DNA from: Chitinophaga rhizophila
GTDB taxonomy: Bacteria; Bacteroidota; Bacteroidia; Chitinophagales; Chitinophagaceae
Length of the DNA stretch: 64,000 bases
Assembly: GCF_019492185.1 (NCBI RefSeq)
Contig: NZ_JAICCF010000002.1
Location: 1,178,001 to 1,242,000, forward strand
Direction of reading: 5' to 3'
In this document: positions 52,496 through 61,006 of the stretch, piece by piece
Layout: each line of letters opens with the position of its first letter
Position numbering within the stretch: position 1 is the first letter of the stretch
The notes under the pieces: generated by a model
What the model saw: only the letters and a program-made list of their open reading frames with translations
The model's database searches: none
Told to the model about the DNA's origin: nothing
Program-made: the position numbers and the translations under genes

Positions 52496-54391
52496 ATGAA
52501 GAGAGTCCTTTTATTGATGAGTAGTTACCTGGTGTTAAGTCTGAGCGTAAATGCCCAGGTGATAACCTATGATAACGCGAAGAAAAAAGCACAGAAAAGT
52601 TTTGACGATGCGCAGATGGCCATTAGGGAATACCGGATGGAAGATGCGGTCGATCTGCTGAAAGATGCCGTAAGACAGGAGCCTGGCTTCACCGATGCCT
52701 ATGGACAGTTAACCATCACGTACGTAGAGCTGAAGAAATATAAGGAAGCCATCACCAACTATGAAACGCTGAAACGACTGGATAGTCCGTCTATCAGGCC
52801 GGCTATGCTCTCCTACTCTAAAGCACTGGCAGGAGAAGGACGTTTTGCAGAGGCACTGTCTACCGTGACGCTGTATAACCAGACCGGTAAGATAAAAAGT
52901 CCGAAGGCAGAAGCCCTTATCAAGTCTTATACCTTTGCGGCAGAACATGCGGCCAAACCGGTTCCCTTCAAACCACATAACCTGGGAGACAGTATCAATA
53001 CAAAAGATCCTGAATACTTCCCGTCGCTGACAATTGATGGTCGCATGCTTGTCTTTACCCGCCGTGTTAATGGCAAAAATGAGGATTTCTTTGCATCAGA
53101 AAAGGATGACAGTCTGGGCTGGATGCCGGCGTATGGTCTTGGCTCTCCGGTGAATACTTCCAATAATGAAGGTGCTCAGAACATTTCACAGGATGGTAAT
53201 CTGCTGGTATTTACAGGCTGTAATTTCCCGGGTGGACGTGGCAGCTGTGATATCTACTTTGCCATCCGTACGGAAGAAGGACTCTGGGTGGAACCAATGA
53301 ACATGGGCTCTCCTATCAATACCCGTGACTGGGAATCTCAACCCAGCCTTTCTGCTGACAAACAAACACTATATTTCGCCCGTGAAACACAGGATGCAGG
53401 CTCAGAAATATACATGAGTAAATTACAGCCTAATGGCAAATGGGGCTACCCCGAAAGACTGGGACCTAACATCAATACACCAGGCCGTGAAGCAACACCA
53501 TTCATACATCCTGATAATCAGACGTTGTACTTCTCCTCTAACGGACATCCGGGTTTTGGTGATATGGACATGTTCTACTCCCGCCGTCAGCCGGATGGTA
53601 CATGGGGCCCTGCTGTCAATCTGGGTTACCCGATCAATACAGCCGATGAAGATGCCAGCCTGGTAGTAGCAGCGGACGGGAAAACCGCCTTTTTTGCTTC
53701 TGACAGATCTGACAGTCGCGGACAACTGGATATTTACAGTTTTGAGCTATACCCTGAAGCGAGGCCGCAGAAGACCCTCTTTGTAAGAGGATATGTGTAT
53801 GATGCAAAAACCAAACGCCGGCTTGTAGCGAATATAGAAACTTATGATATAGCTACCGGACAGGTGGCAGCCAACATCCGTACAGACAAAGTAGGCGACT
53901 TCATGGCACCACTGCCTATCGGTAAGGATTATGCATTCAGTGTGAACAGGAAAGGTTACCTGTTCTATTCAGATAACTTCTCACTAAAAAATGCAACAGC
54001 AGATTCCTCTTTCTATAGAGAAATAGCATTACAGCCGCTGGATACAAGTGCGGTACTGGTATTACACAATATCTTCTTTGATAGCAGACAATTCTCGCTC
54101 AAACAAGGCTCTGAGCTGGAGTTAAACAGACTGGTAGCTTTACTGCGTGAGAATCCGACTATCGTTACAGAAATAGGCGGACATACAGATAATATCGGTA
54201 ATGATAAGGATAACCTGGTATTGTCAGAGCGTCGTGCACAGGCTGTGGTGAAATACCTGGTAGATAAGGGTATTCCGGCAGAAAGGCTACAGGCAAAAGG
54301 TTATGGAGAAACCATGCCGGTAGAAGATAATAACAGTGCAGCCGGACGAGCGGCTAACAGAAGAACGGAGTTTAAGATTCTTGCATTGTAA
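52496..54391 (+). CDS. PorE-like TPR / PD40 propeller / OmpA-domain envelope protein
   Basis: A 631-residue exported protein. Domain order: signal peptide (ending VNAQ), N-terminal TPR-like helices (about 22-150), a WD40/PD40-type propeller (about 160-420; repeated blade motifs such as SPVNTSNNEGAQNISQDGN and LYFSSNGHPGFGDMDMF), a carboxypeptidase-regulatory-like domain (about 428-510), and a C-terminal OmpA peptidoglycan-binding domain (HNIFFDSRQFSLKQGS, IGGHTDNIGNDKDN, ANRRTEFKI). This is the architecture of PorE, a T9SS component in Porphyromonas, but no lipobox cysteine is seen and Bacteroidota carry many paralogues, so a secretion role is only possible. Confidence 0.85.
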   Translation: MKRVLLLMSSYLVLSLSVNAQVITYDNAKKKAQKSFDDAQMAIREYRMEDAVDLLKDAVRQEPGFTDAYGQLTITYVELKKYKEAITNYETLKRLDSPSIRPAMLSYSKALAGEGRFAEALSTVTLYNQTGKIKSPKAEALIKSYTFAAEHAAKPVPFKPHNLGDSINTKDPEYFPSLTIDGRMLVFTRRVNGKNEDFFASEKDDSLGWMPAYGLGSPVNTSNNEGAQNISQDGNLLVFTGCNFPGGRGSCDIYFAIRTEEGLWVEPMNMGSPINTRDWESQPSLSADKQTLYFARETQDAGSEIYMSKLQPNGKWGYPERLGPNINTPGREATPFIHPDNQTLYFSSNGHPGFGDMDMFYSRRQPDGTWGPAVNLGYPINTADEDASLVVAADGKTAFFASDRSDSRGQLDIYSFELYPEARPQKTLFVRGYVYDAKTKRRLVANIETYDIATGQVAANIRTDKVGDFMAPLPIGKDYAFSVNRKGYLFYSDNFSLKNATADSSFYREIALQPLDTSAVLVLHNIFFDSRQFSLKQGSELELNRLVALLRENPTIVTEIGGHTDNIGNDKDNLVLSERRAQAVVKYLVDKGIPAERLQAKGYGETMPVEDNNSAAGRAANRRTEFKILAL

Positions 54392-54500
54392 TCTATTACT
54401 GCTTGGCCACAATAGCAGATCTGGGATATGTATATAAAGAAGATCAGTGAGAGGATTATGGTAAGAGGCAGTATATAAGTTTGATGCAATCAATTTAAAA

Positions 54501-54551
54501 ATATAAATAAGCAGGGCGCTTCAATTACTGAAGCGCCCTGCTTATTTATAT
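54501..54551. terminator. strong bidirectional terminator
   Basis: Perfect 23-bp stem (54501-54523 with 54529-54551) and a five-base loop, GC-rich core and A/T-rich base, between convergent genes. Confidence 0.9.
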
Positions 54552-54616
54552 ACTATCAGCGGTGTTACCAGGAAGCTGCTGATGCAGCAAGGCACATGGC
54601 TGATAATGCATGTTGA

Positions 54617-55429
54617 TTAATAGTCTTTAAGTTGTTGCTTCAGCAGGCTATCCATCTCTGTTGCACTACGTTTGTAATTAAAGTCAAACAAAGCAGGTAG
54701 CCAATCGCCATACATGGGGTTAGGCAGTACAATAAATTTATTACCGAAATCGGCAGCAGCTTGTTGAGTGAGCGCAGTACGTTTATCAACCGGTTGTTTG
54801 TCAAACAGCTCAGAGAAGTCGCCGAGGTTGTCGCCCATTAGCAGGATGATATTGTGTGTTTGTGCAACCTGTGCGCGGCGGCTTTCTTTACCGGAGCCTG
54901 ACGTTTTCAAGAGCAGATGTTCATTGTCAGCATTAGGAAAATGCCAGCGTTGCAGGTTCTGCAATGTAGGCGTACGTTCTGTTTCAGCACGGTTGCTGAT
55001 ATAGAAGATATGTACACCTTTGGCAGCAGCGTATTGTAGGAAAGACAATGCGCCGGGTACCGTATCAGCTGTTGCGCTGGCCGTCCATTCAGCCCATGTT
55101 TTTTCAGTATATCCTTGTCCTTTGAGGGCAGTATGCACTGTATACGGACTATTATCCAGCACAGTTTCATCAATATCGGTTACGATGGCCAGCGGCCTGG
55201 AAGATGTGCGTGCAAGCTGTTCATCCAGTCGTATTCGTGCTATGTTGTAAGCCTGAAAACAGAGGGCTTTGTATTCAGATGATCGTTGTTGCCAGAGGGC
55301 AGCCCACGCAGGACCATAAGGTTGTAAAACTGTAGAAGGTGTGGATGTTGCAGCCGTTGGCGGAGTAGTCTTACAGGCAGTAATACCGGCAAAGAATGCA
55401 CATGTGAGTAAAATATTTCTGTATTGCAT
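54617..55429 (-). CDS. 5'-nucleotidase / acid phosphatase lipoprotein, e(P4) family
   Basis: A 270-residue lipoprotein. The signal peptide MQYRNILLTCAFFAGITAC ends in a lipobox (ITAC), so the mature protein is anchored through C19 on the envelope. The HAD-type phosphatase motif VTDIDETVLDNS (two Asp of DxDxT) and MGDNLGDFSELF identify the class B/e(P4) acid phosphatase family, which releases phosphate from nucleotides such as NMN outside the cell. Start 55429 is chosen for the lipoprotein signal; the frame extends 52 codons further upstream without sense. It is divergent from dprA with a 55-nt gap. Confidence 0.9.
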   Translation of the reverse strand: MQYRNILLTCAFFAGITACKTTPPTAATSTPSTVLQPYGPAWAALWQQRSSEYKALCFQAYNIARIRLDEQLARTSSRPLAIVTDIDETVLDNSPYTVHTALKGQGYTEKTWAEWTASATADTVPGALSFLQYAAAKGVHIFYISNRAETERTPTLQNLQRWHFPNADNEHLLLKTSGSGKESRRAQVAQTHNIILLMGDNLGDFSELFDKQPVDKRTALTQQAAADFGNKFIVLPNPMYGDWLPALFDFNYKRSATEMDSLLKQQLKDY

Positions 55430-55484
55430 GGGAGTAATGAGAAGTTGTTTTACCTTAGATATGTTAACCGCAAAAATAAGCAAT

Positions 55485-56594
55485 ATGCAGGAGGAATTAC
55501 GCCACCAGATTGCATTGACACAAATCCCACAGATAGGCGATATAGTAGCAAAGAAATTACTTGCACACTTTGGTACAGCCAGCAATGTATTACATGCATC
55601 AAGAAGAGAACTGGAGCATACGCCTGATATTGGCAGCGTCAGGGCAGATGCAATTTTCCAGTTCCGGGATTATCTGCGTGCAGACAAGGAGATTGCTTTT
55701 ATTGAAAAGTATGATATACAACCGGTGTTTTATACAGATAAAGCGTATCCGGAGCGGCTGCGTCATTGTGCAGACAGTCCTGTAATGCTTTATTACAAAG
55801 GCAGTGCTGATCTGAATGCAGGAAGGATTGTCAGTATTGTAGGAACGAGGGCTCCGGGTGAGTACGGCAAGGCGGTATGTGCCGCATTTGTAGAAGAACT
55901 GGCTGCGCATCAGATCACGGTAGTGAGCGGAATGGCTTATGGTATTGATATTATTGCCCATAAACGCGCTGTCCAGGAAGGTATACCAACCATTGGTGTG
56001 CTGGCGCACGGGCTTGACCGCATTTATCCTCCGCAGCATAAAGGCACAGCTATGATGATGCAGGAAAATGGTGGGTTACTGACAGAATTTCTGAGTGGTA
56101 CACAGCCTGACAAGCAACACTTCCCGATGCGGAACAGGATTGTGGCCGGGATTGCAGATGCTACCATTGTTGTTGAAAGTGGACGGCAGGGAGGTTCTAT
56201 GATTACTGCGGATATAGCAAACAGCTATAACCGGGATGTATTTGCATTTCCGGGCAGGGTGAATGATCCGCATGCGGAAGGCTGCAATGAACTGATCAGA
56301 ACTAACAAAGCGATGTTATTATCAGGTGTGGAAGATCTGTTACAGGTAATGGGATGGGATACTGCGCAGCGTAAAGAAGCGAAACACCATCCGCAGACAT
56401 CACTCTTTCTTGAACTCAGCGAGGCAGAGCAGCATATCGTTACTTTATTCAGTGGAGAAGATGAAAAACATATTGATGAATTACGGCGGGAAAGTCACCT
56501 GCCGGGCAGCCAGGTAAGCACGCTGGTATTAAAACTGGAGATGTTGCATGTATTGAGAAGTTTGCCCGGACAAAAATATCAGTTGGTCAGTTAA
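55485..56594 (+). CDS. dprA: DNA processing protein DprA (Smf)
   Basis: A 369-residue protein that loads RecA on incoming single-stranded DNA during transformation. It is widespread even where competence is unproven. The Rossmann core has VSIVGTRAPGEYGKAVCAAF, VVSGMAYGIDIIAHKRAVQ, LLTEFLSGTQPDKQHFPMRNR, VVESGRQGGSMITAD and VFAFPGRVNDPHAEGCNELI; a winged-helix C-terminal domain follows (about 300-369). The start MQEELRHQIALTQIPQIG (ATG 55485) matches homologues; an in-frame ATG at 55461 sits at the probable transcription start (TACCTTAG, 55451-55458, one base off consensus). Confidence 0.94.
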   Translation: MQEELRHQIALTQIPQIGDIVAKKLLAHFGTASNVLHASRRELEHTPDIGSVRADAIFQFRDYLRADKEIAFIEKYDIQPVFYTDKAYPERLRHCADSPVMLYYKGSADLNAGRIVSIVGTRAPGEYGKAVCAAFVEELAAHQITVVSGMAYGIDIIAHKRAVQEGIPTIGVLAHGLDRIYPPQHKGTAMMMQENGGLLTEFLSGTQPDKQHFPMRNRIVAGIADATIVVESGRQGGSMITADIANSYNRDVFAFPGRVNDPHAEGCNELIRTNKAMLLSGVEDLLQVMGWDTAQRKEAKHHPQTSLFLELSEAEQHIVTLFSGEDEKHIDELRRESHLPGSQVSTLVLKLEMLHVLRSLPGQKYQLVS

Positions 56595-56769
56595 CCGGAT
56601 ATCTTACAAATAACCAATAATTAACACACCGGGTGACGGCGTGGCTGACAGGCCATTAATCGTTGTTAATGGAGGTTGTCATCGGGCGGATGGCAGCAAC
56701 ATTTTTCTATTTCCGTAAATAGCCGTACATTTGCGTGCAATTATTTAATAACTGACAAATAGTTGCAAC
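56595..56769. promoter_or_regulatory. guaB leader region with promoter and small hairpin
   Basis: TACATTTGC at 56726-56734 is a perfect -7 element for guaB, giving a leader of about 30 nt. A hairpin (CCATTAA 56653-56659 with TTAATGG 56666-56672) lies upstream of it. No purine-riboswitch core is recognisable. Confidence 0.6.
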
Positions 56770-58242
56770 ATGCCTGCCGGAAAATCAAAACCGAAATTTG
56801 TAGAGGACGGACTTACATTCGATGACGTACTCCTGGTTCCAGCCTACTCTGAGGTACTCCCCAGAGACGTAAACATCTCAACGCAACTTACCAAAAACCT
56901 TCGCATTAACATACCAATGGTATCAGCTGCCATGGATACTGTTACTGAAGCTAACCTGGCCATTTCATTGGCTCGTCAGGGCGGCATTGGTATTCTGCAT
57001 AAGAATATGAGCATTGAGAAACAGGCAGAACAGGTGAGAAAAGTAAAGCGCAGTGAAAACGGCCTTATTCTCGACCCGGTTACCCTGCACGCAAATGCTA
57101 CCATCGGAGAAGCGCTCCGTCTGATGAAGGAGAACAGCATCGGCGGTATTCCCATCATAGATGAGGGCAACAAACTGGTTGGTATCCTCACTAACCGCGA
57201 CCTGCGGTTTGAGAGAAATCACAAACGTCTGGTAAGCGAAGTAATGACATCTCAGAATCTGATCACGGCTCCTGAAGGCACCGACCTGAAGAAAGCGGAG
57301 AAGATCCTTCAGCAAAATAAAATCGAAAAACTGCCTGTTGTTGCTAAAAATGGCAAACTGGTAGGACTTATTACCTACAGAGACATCCTGCAGGTATCCA
57401 GCTATCCGAACGCAGTGAAGGACGCATATGGCCGTCTGCTGGTAGGTGCAGCGCTGGGTATCACCCCAGATGTTCTGGACAGGGCGCAGGCACTGATCAA
57501 TGTAGGTGTGGATGTAGTTTGTCTGGATAGCTCACATGGTCATTCCATCGCAGTAATCAACAGTCTGAAAAAACTGAAGAAAACCTTCCCTAAACTGGAG
57601 GTGATTGCAGGTAACGTAGCTACTGGCGAAGGTGCTGCCGCACTGGCTGACGCAGGTGCTGACGCAGTAAAAGTAGGAGTAGGACCTGGTTCTATCTGTA
57701 CTACCCGTGTAGTAACCGGTGCAGGGTTCCCTCAGCTGTCTGCAGTACTGCTGGCTGCTGAAGCGCTGAAGAAAAAAGGCGTTCCTGTAATTGCTGATGG
57801 TGGCATCCGCTATACTGGCGACATGGTAAAAGCGCTGGCCGCAGGTGCTTCTTGTATCATGGCTGGTTCTATCTTTGCCGGTGTGGAAGAAAGCCCTGGA
57901 GAAACTATTATCTACGAAGGACGTAAATTCAAATCCTACCGTGGTATGGGATCACTGGAAGCGATGGTAGAAGGTAGCAAGGACCGTTACTTCCAGGAAG
58001 AAGACGATATCAAGAAACTGGTACCAGAAGGTATCGTAGGCCGTGTACCTTACAAGGGGATGCTGTCTGAAGTAATCCAGCAATTTGTAGGCGGTCTGCG
58101 TGCCGGTATGGGTCTGACTGGATCTAAAGATATCAAAACCCTGCAGGGAGCACAGTTCATTAAAATCTCTCCTGCTACGGTAAAAGAAAACCACCCGCAT
58201 GACGTGGTGATCACCAAAGAAGCGCCAAACTACAGCAGATAA
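56770..58242 (+). CDS. guaB: inosine-5'-monophosphate dehydrogenase
   Basis: A 490-residue enzyme catalysing the first committed step of GMP synthesis, IMP to XMP with NAD. Motifs: [15 protein letters not shown], a tandem CBS (Bateman) insert (about 95-205: [33 protein letters not shown]), the catalytic-loop [15 protein letters not shown] with the active-site Cys, [12 protein letters not shown], and the flap with [10 protein letters not shown]. Full length, all key residues present. A strong terminator follows at 58352. Confidence 0.97.
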   Translation: MPAGKSKPKFVEDGLTFDDVLLVPAYSEVLPRDVNISTQLTKNLRINIPMVSAAMDTVTEANLAISLARQGGIGILHKNMSIEKQAEQVRKVKRSENGLILDPVTLHANATIGEALRLMKENSIGGIPIIDEGNKLVGILTNRDLRFERNHKRLVSEVMTSQNLITAPEGTDLKKAEKILQQNKIEKLPVVAKNGKLVGLITYRDILQVSSYPNAVKDAYGRLLVGAALGITPDVLDRAQALINVGVDVVCLDSSHGHSIAVINSLKKLKKTFPKLEVIAGNVATGEGAAALADAGADAVKVGVGPGSICTTRVVTGAGFPQLSAVLLAAEALKKKGVPVIADGGIRYTGDMVKALAAGASCIMAGSIFAGVEESPGETIIYEGRKFKSYRGMGSLEAMVEGSKDRYFQEEDDIKKLVPEGIVGRVPYKGMLSEVIQQFVGGLRAGMGLTGSKDIKTLQGAQFIKISPATVKENHPHDVVITKEAPNYSR

Positions 58243-58351
58243 TCTTTCAGCTGGTAAATATAGTCGAACGCCTCTTGTGATTGGACTGAAGTGATTGATG
58301 TATGACGATATACAATTGATAGATAATTGACGATTGACCATCGCAGTTCAC

Positions 58352-58399
58352 AATAATGATAAAGCCTCCTGCATTCAGTCAGGAGGCTTTATCATTATT
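58352..58399 (+). terminator. terminator of guaB
   Basis: Perfect 20-bp stem (58352-58371 with 58380-58399), eight-base loop and flanking T-rich bases. An in-frame ATG for the downstream lnt frame lies inside this hairpin and is therefore not its start. Confidence 0.9.
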
Positions 58400-58484
58400 T
58401 AATAATTTATTTGCCCGAGTACTTTTATATTCGCTCTTTCCCTGCCTGCCAGCCAGGCAATCAGCTAACAATTATCACGGTCGC

Positions 58485-58500
58485 CGGTGTACATACACCG
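58485..58500 (+). promoter_or_regulatory. small perfect hairpin in the lnt leader
   Basis: CGGTGTA-CA-TACACCG lies 27 nt before the lnt ATG. Another small hairpin (TGCCTG/CAGGCA) lies near 58443-58459. Their role is unknown; they may affect lnt translation or be chance. Confidence 0.35.
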
Positions 58501-58526
58501 AGGACTCATCACAAAACAAACTGACT

Positions 58527-60143
58527 ATGAACCGCTGGTTACCCATACTCATAAGCCTTGCCGGTGCATTGCTATTATGGGCCTCCTGGCCAACCGCCCC
58601 TTTTACCTTCCTGATATTCATTGCATTTATACCGTTGTTGCGACTGGCAGATGTAGTTCAGCACCGGGCTAAATTCTTCGGGTGCATTTTTCTGACGCTA
58701 TTCCTCTGGAATTTGGCTACTACCTGGTGGGTAGGCAATACAACCGTACCTGCCAGCGGCATTGCGGCTAACCTGATCAATACATTGGTGATGAGTGTGC
58801 CGCTATTGGGATATCACCGCTCCAGGCAACGGCTGGGCAGAACAGCTGGTTATTTCGCACTGATAGTATATTGGTTAACGTTTGAATACATACACCTGAA
58901 CTGGGAGTTCAGTTGGCCATGGTTAAGCCTCGGAAATGTGTTTGCCATGCATCCTTCCTGGATACAATGGTATGAATTTACAGGAGTCAGCGGAGGTACA
59001 CTGTGGGTGTTACTGACCAATATTGTGATCTATGAAACCTGGCGTCAGCGAAGGAAGTATCCCGTAGAGATATCCACATTTCTGTGGAAAACAGCCTGGA
59101 AACCAGTAGCCCTGATAGCTATTCCGCTGTTGCTCAGTTCACTGATACAATACAACTTCAAAGCGCCCTCGGGGCCTGCCATCAAAGTAGTGATTGTACA
59201 GCCGAATATTGACCCATATGATAAGTTTGCCGATGAGAATGAATCGGCACAGCTGGAAAAGATGCTCCGCTTATCTGCTGAGAAAACTGATAGTACTACC
59301 ACGTATATTATCTGGCCGGAAACTGCGTTATTCACACATGGTGTGTGGGAACATAAACTGGCCTATGAGCCGACGACAGACAAGATCCGTGCGTTTCTGC
59401 GCAAGTATCCGCAGGCCACACTGATCAGTGGTGCAACTACCTTGAAACGTTATGACGCGGTAGATGAAGCGCCTAAAATGTCTCGTATGGCAGAAGGCGG
59501 TAATCTTCGTTATGACGCATTTAACGCTGCTATACAACTGGATACTTCAATGGTAGTACAGGTCTATCACAAAGCGAAGCTGGTACCAGGTGTAGAGCTG
59601 ATCCCTTACGCACGGTATCTTTCTTTTATGGAGAAACTGGCCTTGAATATGGGAGGCATTACCGGCGGATATGGCCTGACACCCGGCGTAGCCTTACTGG
59701 AAGAAGTCCGCACACACATTAAAGTATTACCCACTATTTGTTATGAATCAGTGTATGGAGAATATGTGGCAGAACATGTGCGAAGTGGCGCTAATCTGCT
59801 ATTTATTCTAACAAATGATGGCTGGTGGGGAGATACGGAAGGACATCGTCAGCATGCACAATATGCGAGACTGCGTGCCATTGAAACCCGCCGCTGGGTG
59901 GCCCGTAGTGCAAATACCGGTATCTCGTGCGTAGTAGATCCGATGGGGAAATTGCAGCAGCCGACACCTTATTGGGAAGAGGGAGTTATTGCTGCGGCTG
60001 TAACACCGGACGATACTTTTACGTTCTATGTAAGATTCGGGGATCTGATTTCCAAAGCAGCCATTGCATTTTGCGTAATAGTTATTCTATATAGCTACTA
60101 TCTGAAATTCACTAAAAAAATAAGGGACACAAATGCAGATTGA
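58527..60143 (+). CDS. lnt: apolipoprotein N-acyltransferase
   Basis: A 538-residue inner-membrane enzyme adding the third acyl chain to lipoproteins. About six N-terminal membrane helices (residues 1-220) are followed by a nitrilase-type catalytic domain with the triad in place: Glu in IWPETALF, Lys in VYHKAKLVPGVELIPY, Cys in TICYESVYGEYV. The C-terminal segment TNDGWWGDTEGHRQHAQYARLRAIETRR is diagnostic. The start at MNRWLPILISLAG (ATG 58527) follows the guaB terminator and two small hairpins. The product would mature the e(P4)-type lipoprotein encoded here. Confidence 0.95.
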   Translation: MNRWLPILISLAGALLLWASWPTAPFTFLIFIAFIPLLRLADVVQHRAKFFGCIFLTLFLWNLATTWWVGNTTVPASGIAANLINTLVMSVPLLGYHRSRQRLGRTAGYFALIVYWLTFEYIHLNWEFSWPWLSLGNVFAMHPSWIQWYEFTGVSGGTLWVLLTNIVIYETWRQRRKYPVEISTFLWKTAWKPVALIAIPLLLSSLIQYNFKAPSGPAIKVVIVQPNIDPYDKFADENESAQLEKMLRLSAEKTDSTTTYIIWPETALFTHGVWEHKLAYEPTTDKIRAFLRKYPQATLISGATTLKRYDAVDEAPKMSRMAEGGNLRYDAFNAAIQLDTSMVVQVYHKAKLVPGVELIPYARYLSFMEKLALNMGGITGGYGLTPGVALLEEVRTHIKVLPTICYESVYGEYVAEHVRSGANLLFILTNDGWWGDTEGHRQHAQYARLRAIETRRWVARSANTGISCVVDPMGKLQQPTPYWEEGVIAAAVTPDDTFTFYVRFGDLISKAAIAFCVIVILYSYYLKFTKKIRDTNAD

Positions 60144-60218
60144 CGAGTAGCTCATTCACAGTCAATACCTGAACATTTGTAATTCCATGATCTGTAAACT
60201 GATAAAAAATTAATTCTC

Positions 60219-61004
60219 GTGTCAAATAAACCTTCGGCTGACAATAGCCATCTAACCAATAAGCCGGCTGTGCTATTAATACATGGTTTTTCTGAGAATA
60301 ACCATATCTGGGATCACCAGCTGGCAGCATTGCGTGAACAGTTTAATGTGATTGTACCGGATCTTCCGGGTACGGGTAGTACACCTATTACTACACCGCT
60401 AAGCATTGAAAGCATGGCAGAATACGTATATGGCTTGTTGCAATCTGCAGGTATTTCCAGGGCTACTGTTATTGGCCATTCAATGGGGGGATATATAGCG
60501 CTGGCACTGGCAGAAAAATATCCTTCACTGTTACAGGGACTTGGATTATTCCATTCTACAGCGACTGCTGATACAGAGGAAAAAAAAGAAGCCCGCCGGA
60601 AATCAATTAATATGATTGAGAAGTATGGCAATGAAGCATTTGTAAAACAGACAATGCCTAATATGTTCAGCCCTGCTTATAAAAAGCAACATCCTGAACA
60701 AATAGAGTCGTATATTCAGATGTGTTTGCAGTGCCCACAGGCGACCCAGATTGCTTATTATGAGGCAATGATCCAGCGTCCTGACCGTACAGCAGTACTA
60801 TCATCGGTGTCAATACCTGTGTTGTTTGTTATTGGTAAAGACGATACAGCAGTACCTATGCAGAATGTACTTCCGCAGGTATCGCTGCCTCGCATCAGCA
60901 GCATCCATATTTTTGAAGATACAGGACATATGGGCATGTGGGAAATACCCGCTGCCAGTCAACAATTATTAGAACAGTTTATTCTTTTTTGCCAACACTA
61001 TTGA
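60219..61004 (+). CDS. alpha/beta-hydrolase
   Basis: A 261-residue alpha/beta-hydrolase-fold protein of the broad hydrolase/esterase group. It has the oxyanion-region HGFSENNHIWDHQ, the nucleophile elbow GHSMGG with its catalytic Ser, FVIGKDDTAVP with the Asp, and the catalytic His in EDTGHMGMWEIP. The start codon is GTG (MSNKPSADNSHL); no better ATG is available. Substrate unknown. The adhesin gene begins two bases after its stop codon, so the two are probably co-transcribed. Confidence 0.85.
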   Translation: MSNKPSADNSHLTNKPAVLLIHGFSENNHIWDHQLAALREQFNVIVPDLPGTGSTPITTPLSIESMAEYVYGLLQSAGISRATVIGHSMGGYIALALAEKYPSLLQGLGLFHSTATADTEEKKEARRKSINMIEKYGNEAFVKQTMPNMFSPAYKKQHPEQIESYIQMCLQCPQATQIAYYEAMIQRPDRTAVLSSVSIPVLFVIGKDDTAVPMQNVLPQVSLPRISSIHIFEDTGHMGMWEIPAASQQLLEQFILFCQHY

Positions 61005-61006
61005 AT

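Noticed and set aside
55341..55484. N-terminal extension of dprA
   Set aside because: It overlaps the divergent lipoprotein gene and its signal peptide; homologous DprA sequence begins only at about 55485.
56595..56769. A purine riboswitch before guaB
   Set aside because: No three-way junction with the conserved pyrimidine-rich core is recognisable; only a 7-bp hairpin upstream of the promoter is present.
58356..58526. N-terminal extension of lnt by 57 codons
   Set aside because: The ATG at 58356 lies inside the guaB terminator hairpin and the extension has no family similarity; the membrane domain starts cleanly at MNRWLPIL.
60938..61006. N-terminal extension of the third adhesin
   Set aside because: It overlaps the hydrolase coding sequence; the GTG at 61007 gives a normal signal peptide two bases after the hydrolase stop.
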